Assembly: GCA_963707125.1 (NCBI GenBank)
Contig: CAVPOU010000024.1
Span: forward strand, 211,569-275,568
From: CAVPDE01 sp963707125
Lineage (GTDB): Bacteria > Desulfobacterota > DSM-4660 > Desulfatiglandales > HGW-15
DNA: 64,000 nucleotides
Direction of reading: 5' to 3'
Below the pieces are notes generated by a model. The model made no database searches. It was not told where the DNA came from and worked only from the letters and a program-made list of their open reading frames with translations. Both the position numbers and the translations under genes were made by a program. Shown here in pieces: positions 60,350 to 64,000 of the stretch (within the stretch, counting starts at the first letter, position 1; every line of letters begins with the position of its first letter).

Positions 60350-62767
60350 TCATCGACTGATGACGGCACCGGATGGACTACCGCTACTCAGCCAGCATCC
60401 AGCTCCTCCAGACGTTGCCGGCACGTTCAGCCTTCTTGGCGTCGTTCGCAGGTCCTCTCGACAGGCAACCCCGAACCCGACCGCCGTCGCCGAGTCTAGC
60501 ATGTCGAAACGACCCAGGCTCATCACCTTGTGCCAAGCCGCGGCGAAGTCCTTGGCGAACTTCTCCTTGGCATCATCGGCCGCGTAGACCTCGGCGATGG
60601 CGCGGAGCTGTTCGTTGTGGCCGAACACCAGGTCTACCTCGGTGCCCGTCCATTTGGCCTTGCCGGTCTTGCGGTCGACGGCCTCGAATTGGTCTCCCAC
60701 CTTCTTCCACTCGACGCCCATGTCCAGGAGGTTGACGAAGAAATCGTTGGTCAGGGCGCCGGGCTTCTCAGTGAACACACCGTCTTTGGAGCCGCCATAG
60801 TTGGCGTTCAGCACGCGCAGGCCACCGACGAGCACCGCCATCTCCGGAGCGGTCAAGGTCAGCAACGCGGCACGGTCTACGAGCAACGCCGCCGGCGACC
60901 GTTTCTGCTGCTCGCCGAGATAGTTGCGGAATCCGTCGGCTTTCGGTTCGAGGACGTCAAACGATGCCGCGTCCGTCATCTCTGCCGTCGCGTCGGTCCG
61001 TCCAGGCTTGAAGGGCACCTTGACCTCAACACCTGCGTCCTTCGCTGCTTTCTCCACTGCCGCGACCCCACCGAGCACGATGAGATCGGCAAGCGAGACC
61101 TTCATACCGCCGGGCTGCGCCTTGTTGAACTCTGCTCGGACCTTCTCGAGAGTCTCGAGGGCTTTTGCCAGCTCGGCTGGTTGGTTGGCCTTCCAGTCCT
61201 TTTGCGGCGCGAGGCGGATCCGCGCACCGTTGGCGCCGCCGCGCATGTCCGTGTCGCGGTACGTCGATGCCGAAGCCCATGCGGTGGATACCAGTTGGGG
61301 AACCGTCAAGCCCGAGGCGAGGATCTTGCCCTTGAGGGCCGCGATCTCTTTCTCCCCGATGAGCTTGTGGTCAACCGCCGGTACTGGGTCTTGCCACAGC
61401 TGCGGCTGGGGAACCTCTGAACCGAGCAAGCGAGAATGCGGACCCAGGTCCCGGTGTGTCAACTTGTACCATGCTTTGGCGAACGCCAGATTGAACTCCT
61501 CCGGATTGTCGAGGAAGCGCTTCGAGATCTTGCGGTACTCGGGGTCTTTGATTAAGGAGAGGTCCGTGGTGAGCATCACCGGTAGGTGCTTCTTTGACGG
61601 ATCGTGGGCGTCCGGGACCAGCGGATTCATGCCCTTGGGGACCCACTGATGGGCTCCCGCCGGACTCTTGGTCAGCTCCCACTCGAAATTGAACAGGTTG
61701 TTGAAGTATTCGTGCGACCATTGGATCGGCGTGGACGTCCACGCGCCCTCCAAACCACTGGTGACGGTATCGACGCCCATGCCCTTGCCGCATCGGCTCT
61801 TCCAGCCCAGACCTTGCTCGGTGATGGGGGCGCCCGCGGGCTCGGGGCCGACACAGTCCTTTGGATTGTGGGCCCCGTGCATCTTGCCCAGCGTGTGACC
61901 TCCCGCGATGAGCGCGACGGTCTCTTCGTCGTTCATGGCCATGCGGCCAAAAGAGACCCTGATATGCTCGGCCGCGGCGATCGGGTCGGGGTTGCCGTTG
62001 GGGCCCTCCGGGTTGACGTAGATCAGACCCATCTGGGTGGAGCCGACCGTCTTGTCGACCATCTCCTTGCCTTCAAAACGCTTGTCCCCCAGCCACTCGG
62101 TTTCGGAGCCCCAATAGAAATCATCAGGTTCGTAGACGTCCTCACGACCACCCCCAAACCCAAAGGTCTTGAAGCCCATCGATTCGAAGGCCACGTTGCC
62201 GGCGAGGATCATCAGGTCGGCCCAGGAAAGGCTGCGGCCGTACTTCTTTTTGATGGGCCACAGCAGGCGGCGCGCCTTGTCGAGGTTGGCGTTGTCAGGC
62301 CAACTGCTCAGCGGCGGGAATCGGATCGTACCTGATGCTGAGCCACCGCGACCATCGCTGATCCGGTAGGTTCCGGCGCTGTGCCAGGCCAACCGAATCA
62401 TCAAGCCACCATAGTGCCCCCAATCCGCGGGCCACCAGTCCTGAGACGTAGTCAGTACCTTCTCGATGTCCTTCTTGACCGCCTTCAGATCCAGCTTGGA
62501 GAACTCCGGCGCATAGTTGAATCCCTCGCCCATCGGATTGGACTTGGGGTTGTTCTGGTACAGGATCCGCAGATCGAGCATCTCCGGCCACCAGTCGTGG
62601 ATCTTGTAGTGTCCGCCCTTCCTGTCGGGCGTGGCCGTACCTGCGTGGCCCGTGGCAGCGGGTTTCCCCTCCGTTGATGGGGCAGCGCAGCTGCTCGTGC
62701 CGACCGCCCAACTAACGGCAAGAGCAACGGTCATGGTCAAGAGGCTTCTTTTCAGGTTCCTGGTCAT
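60350..62767 (-). CDS. katG: exported catalase-peroxidase
   Basis: 805 residues from ATG 62767 (AGGAGGG upstream). It breaks down hydrogen peroxide using haem. N-terminal signal (SLLTMTVALAVSWAVGTSSC, lipoprotein-like), then the active-site region MIRLAWHSAGTYR (catalytic Arg, Trp, His), MGLIYVNPEGPNGNPDP (crosslink Tyr), and ALIAGGHTLGK (haem histidine). The second, inactive domain follows (LVSTAWASASTYRDTDMRGG). The normal end is near KVMSLGRFDM; about 50 further residues (from LDSATAVGF) look like read-through into flanking DNA. It sits among IS fragments. Confidence 0.93.
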   Translation of the reverse strand: MTRNLKRSLLTMTVALAVSWAVGTSSCAAPSTEGKPAATGHAGTATPDRKGGHYKIHDWWPEMLDLRILYQNNPKSNPMGEGFNYAPEFSKLDLKAVKKDIEKVLTTSQDWWPADWGHYGGLMIRLAWHSAGTYRISDGRGGSASGTIRFPPLSSWPDNANLDKARRLLWPIKKKYGRSLSWADLMILAGNVAFESMGFKTFGFGGGREDVYEPDDFYWGSETEWLGDKRFEGKEMVDKTVGSTQMGLIYVNPEGPNGNPDPIAAAEHIRVSFGRMAMNDEETVALIAGGHTLGKMHGAHNPKDCVGPEPAGAPITEQGLGWKSRCGKGMGVDTVTSGLEGAWTSTPIQWSHEYFNNLFNFEWELTKSPAGAHQWVPKGMNPLVPDAHDPSKKHLPVMLTTDLSLIKDPEYRKISKRFLDNPEEFNLAFAKAWYKLTHRDLGPHSRLLGSEVPQPQLWQDPVPAVDHKLIGEKEIAALKGKILASGLTVPQLVSTAWASASTYRDTDMRGGANGARIRLAPQKDWKANQPAELAKALETLEKVRAEFNKAQPGGMKVSLADLIVLGGVAAVEKAAKDAGVEVKVPFKPGRTDATAEMTDAASFDVLEPKADGFRNYLGEQQKRSPAALLVDRAALLTLTAPEMAVLVGGLRVLNANYGGSKDGVFTEKPGALTNDFFVNLLDMGVEWKKVGDQFEAVDRKTGKAKWTGTEVDLVFGHNEQLRAIAEVYAADDAKEKFAKDFAAAWHKVMSLGRFDMLDSATAVGFGVACREDLRTTPRRLNVPATSGGAGCWLSSGSPSGAVISR

Positions 62768-62856
62768 GGTCCCTCCTATCTCTTTGGCTTGGTACGTCTT
62801 GCTGTCTTGTGACGGGCTGAACCGCCCCGGGTTCTCCGGAGACTCGGTTGATTGAG

Positions 62857-63006
62857 TCACGCCGCCTCCTCAGACGCTGCGTGATCTCGGTAGTACGCTT
62901 TCTCATACTCCACTGGGGTTGTCCATCCGATCGGCTCGATCAGTCTCCTGTTGTTGCACCAGTCGACCCACTCGAGCGTCGCGTATTGTACGAACTCGCC
63001 AACCAT
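62857..63006 (-). pseudogene. IS3-family transposase OrfB, C-terminal remnant
   Basis: FVQYATLEWVDWCNNRRLIEPIGWTTPVEYEKAYYRD is the usual end of IS3-type integrase-core transposases. Only about 50 residues remain, directly upstream of katG. Confidence 0.85.
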
Positions 63007-63007
63007 C

Positions 63008-63307
63008 CTACTCGGCCTGACCCGTCTTGACCAAGCCCTTCGGGTATCCGGTCGTCTTCTCGGGGAGTTGGCTGACGTACTCATGCGGCAAGAGCAGCTC
63101 CTCGCCGCGGATGGCGGCGTAAGCCATGGCGCGGAGATAGGCCTTCGGCTCGACGCCCGCGAGCTTCGCTGAGCCGAGCAGGCTGTAGAACAACGCTGCC
63201 ACCTCCAAACCTCGCTCTGACTTGCAGCCGCCGAAGTTCTTCCTGCCCACGACCGGCCCGCGCTCTGCCCGCTCCGTATGGTTGTTTGATAAGAACTCGC
63301 TTTGCAT
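63008..63307 (-). pseudogene. IS66-family transposase, C-terminal remnant
   Basis: FLSNNHTERAERGPVVGRKNFGGCKSERG and FYSLLGSAKLAGVEPKAYLRAMAYAA match the IS66 TnpC end. Everything before NNHTERA is lost; the break lies in a short tandem repeat (TTTGATAAGAACTCGCTT twice, 63286-63325). Confidence 0.85.
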
Positions 63308-63377
63308 TTGATAAGAACTCGCTTGGGAATGAATTAAATATAAAAAAAAAGGAGTTGTGTGTCAATAAGAAAAAATC

Positions 63378-63473
63378 GTTCAAGCACCTCGGCCTTTGGG
63401 AGGCAAAACCCCGGCCACCATCCCCGACGGCCAAAGCACAGCCCCTATTGGCCGAGCCCCATGTCGATTATTC
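63378..63473 (+). mobile_element. second copy of the IS91 transposase tail
   Basis: TTCAAGCACCTCGGCCTTTGGG and the following 75 bases repeat 59804-59897 with few changes, in the same orientation. With the left copy it brackets katG. Confidence 0.85.
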
Positions 63474-63671
63474 GGCCCGCCCTGGCGCGACTGTTTTCCT
63501 TCGTCATACATAGGCCCGCGCTATCAAGGAGAGAGCTAAAATAGCAACGGTTGACCGGTCTGGGCCAGGGACTCCCAAGTCACCCCTCCCTCTTCCGATA
63601 ACGGGTTCTGGTTAGTCCTACAGGCATCCAAATCCTGATGTATTCATTCCCAATCATGCATTGCTGCGGCG

Positions 63672-63764
63672 CAGGTGAGGTGATAAGGTGAGGTGAGGTG
63701 ATAAGGTGATAAGAACTGGGTTCAGATGGCCGGGAGCGTAAGGGATTTGGCCTTGTGTGTCAAG
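63672..63764. mobile_element. IS91-like terminal sequence, right copy, with AGGTGATA repeats
   Basis: AGGTGATAAGAAC (63704-63716) and GGCCTTGTGTGTCAAG (63749-63764) are the inverse of the left copy at 60171-60233. AGGTGATA is repeated several times outside it. From 63765 to the window end I see no gene. Confidence 0.55.
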
Positions 63765-64000
63765 GGCAAACTTGGCACAGCATGTTGAGGGCCGAGGACT
63801 CCTGTGGACGAGGGTGTTCCGGGTTGGTACAGTCCGCTGGGAATGCAAGGGGAGCGAGCCCGAGATTTACTGAGAGGCGGTGTTTTAAGGGGAAAAGGGG
63901 CGAAGATCACCCTCCAATCAGCATGTCGGTTTCCGGGCTCATGGGAGGAGGTCCGCCGCGTATATGGGGTCGCCCAAGAACGAGCGATTACTGATCCAAG

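Overview
The window looks like a chromosomal segment of a Gram-negative anaerobe of the Desulfobacterota/Deltaproteobacteria type. This is an inference from gene content: type IV pilus genes, SelB with YqeC and XdhC proteins, PilZ proteins, a bacterial microcompartment, GlgP with MalQ, and a style of intergenic repeat I associate with such genomes. The species cannot be named from the sequence.

Layout. 1-11.2 kb: end of a pilX-like gene, a small exported protein and a very large pilY1 (about 3,418 residues) with six near-identical 312-bp tandem repeats. 11.3-13.2 kb: a secreted beta-helix gene behind a sigma-54-like promoter, broken by two frameshifts. 13.6-17.6 kb: an RlmD-type methyltransferase carrying an in-frame repeat insertion, a four-helix-bundle gene inside an inverted-repeat element, rpsU and a HAD phosphatase. 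17.6-23.1 kb: leftward HTH-pilM-N-O-P-Q operon with indels in pilO and pilQ and a doubtful pilP 5' end. 23.7-36.7 kb: housekeeping genes (lepB, Nudix, surE, a GAF histidine kinase, malQ-cdaA-glgP, an aminotransferase, a macrodomain protein, a BASS permease). 37-42 kb: LUD protein, XdhC, YqeC and SelB, a set that fits selenium-dependent molybdenum hydroxylase maturation.

42.1-42.5 kb: a tRNA-Asn(GUU) interrupted in its anticodon by a group I intron. 42.7-50.9 kb is an accessory island: a Fic protein, a compact four-gene operon of unknown function, ihfA overlapping a DNA glycosylase, a VapBC-like pair and gene fragments. 51-57.7 kb: two PilZ-Fn3-like proteins and a small leftward microcompartment locus, namely a class V aminotransferase with an EutQ-like N-terminus, a long inverted repeat, pentamer/hexamer/trimer shell proteins and a cyclic-amidohydrolase. 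No aldehyde dehydrogenase, alcohol dehydrogenase or PduL-type phosphotransacylase is present, so this is not a classical metabolosome. 58-64 kb: an aminotransferase, then an insertion-sequence graveyard (IS91-, IS3- and IS66-like fragments) around an exported catalase-peroxidase.

A second theme runs through the intergenic DNA: many gaps hold imperfect inverted repeats built from short near-repeating words, in several families, one of which encloses a four-helix-bundle gene and one of which has entered a coding sequence in frame.
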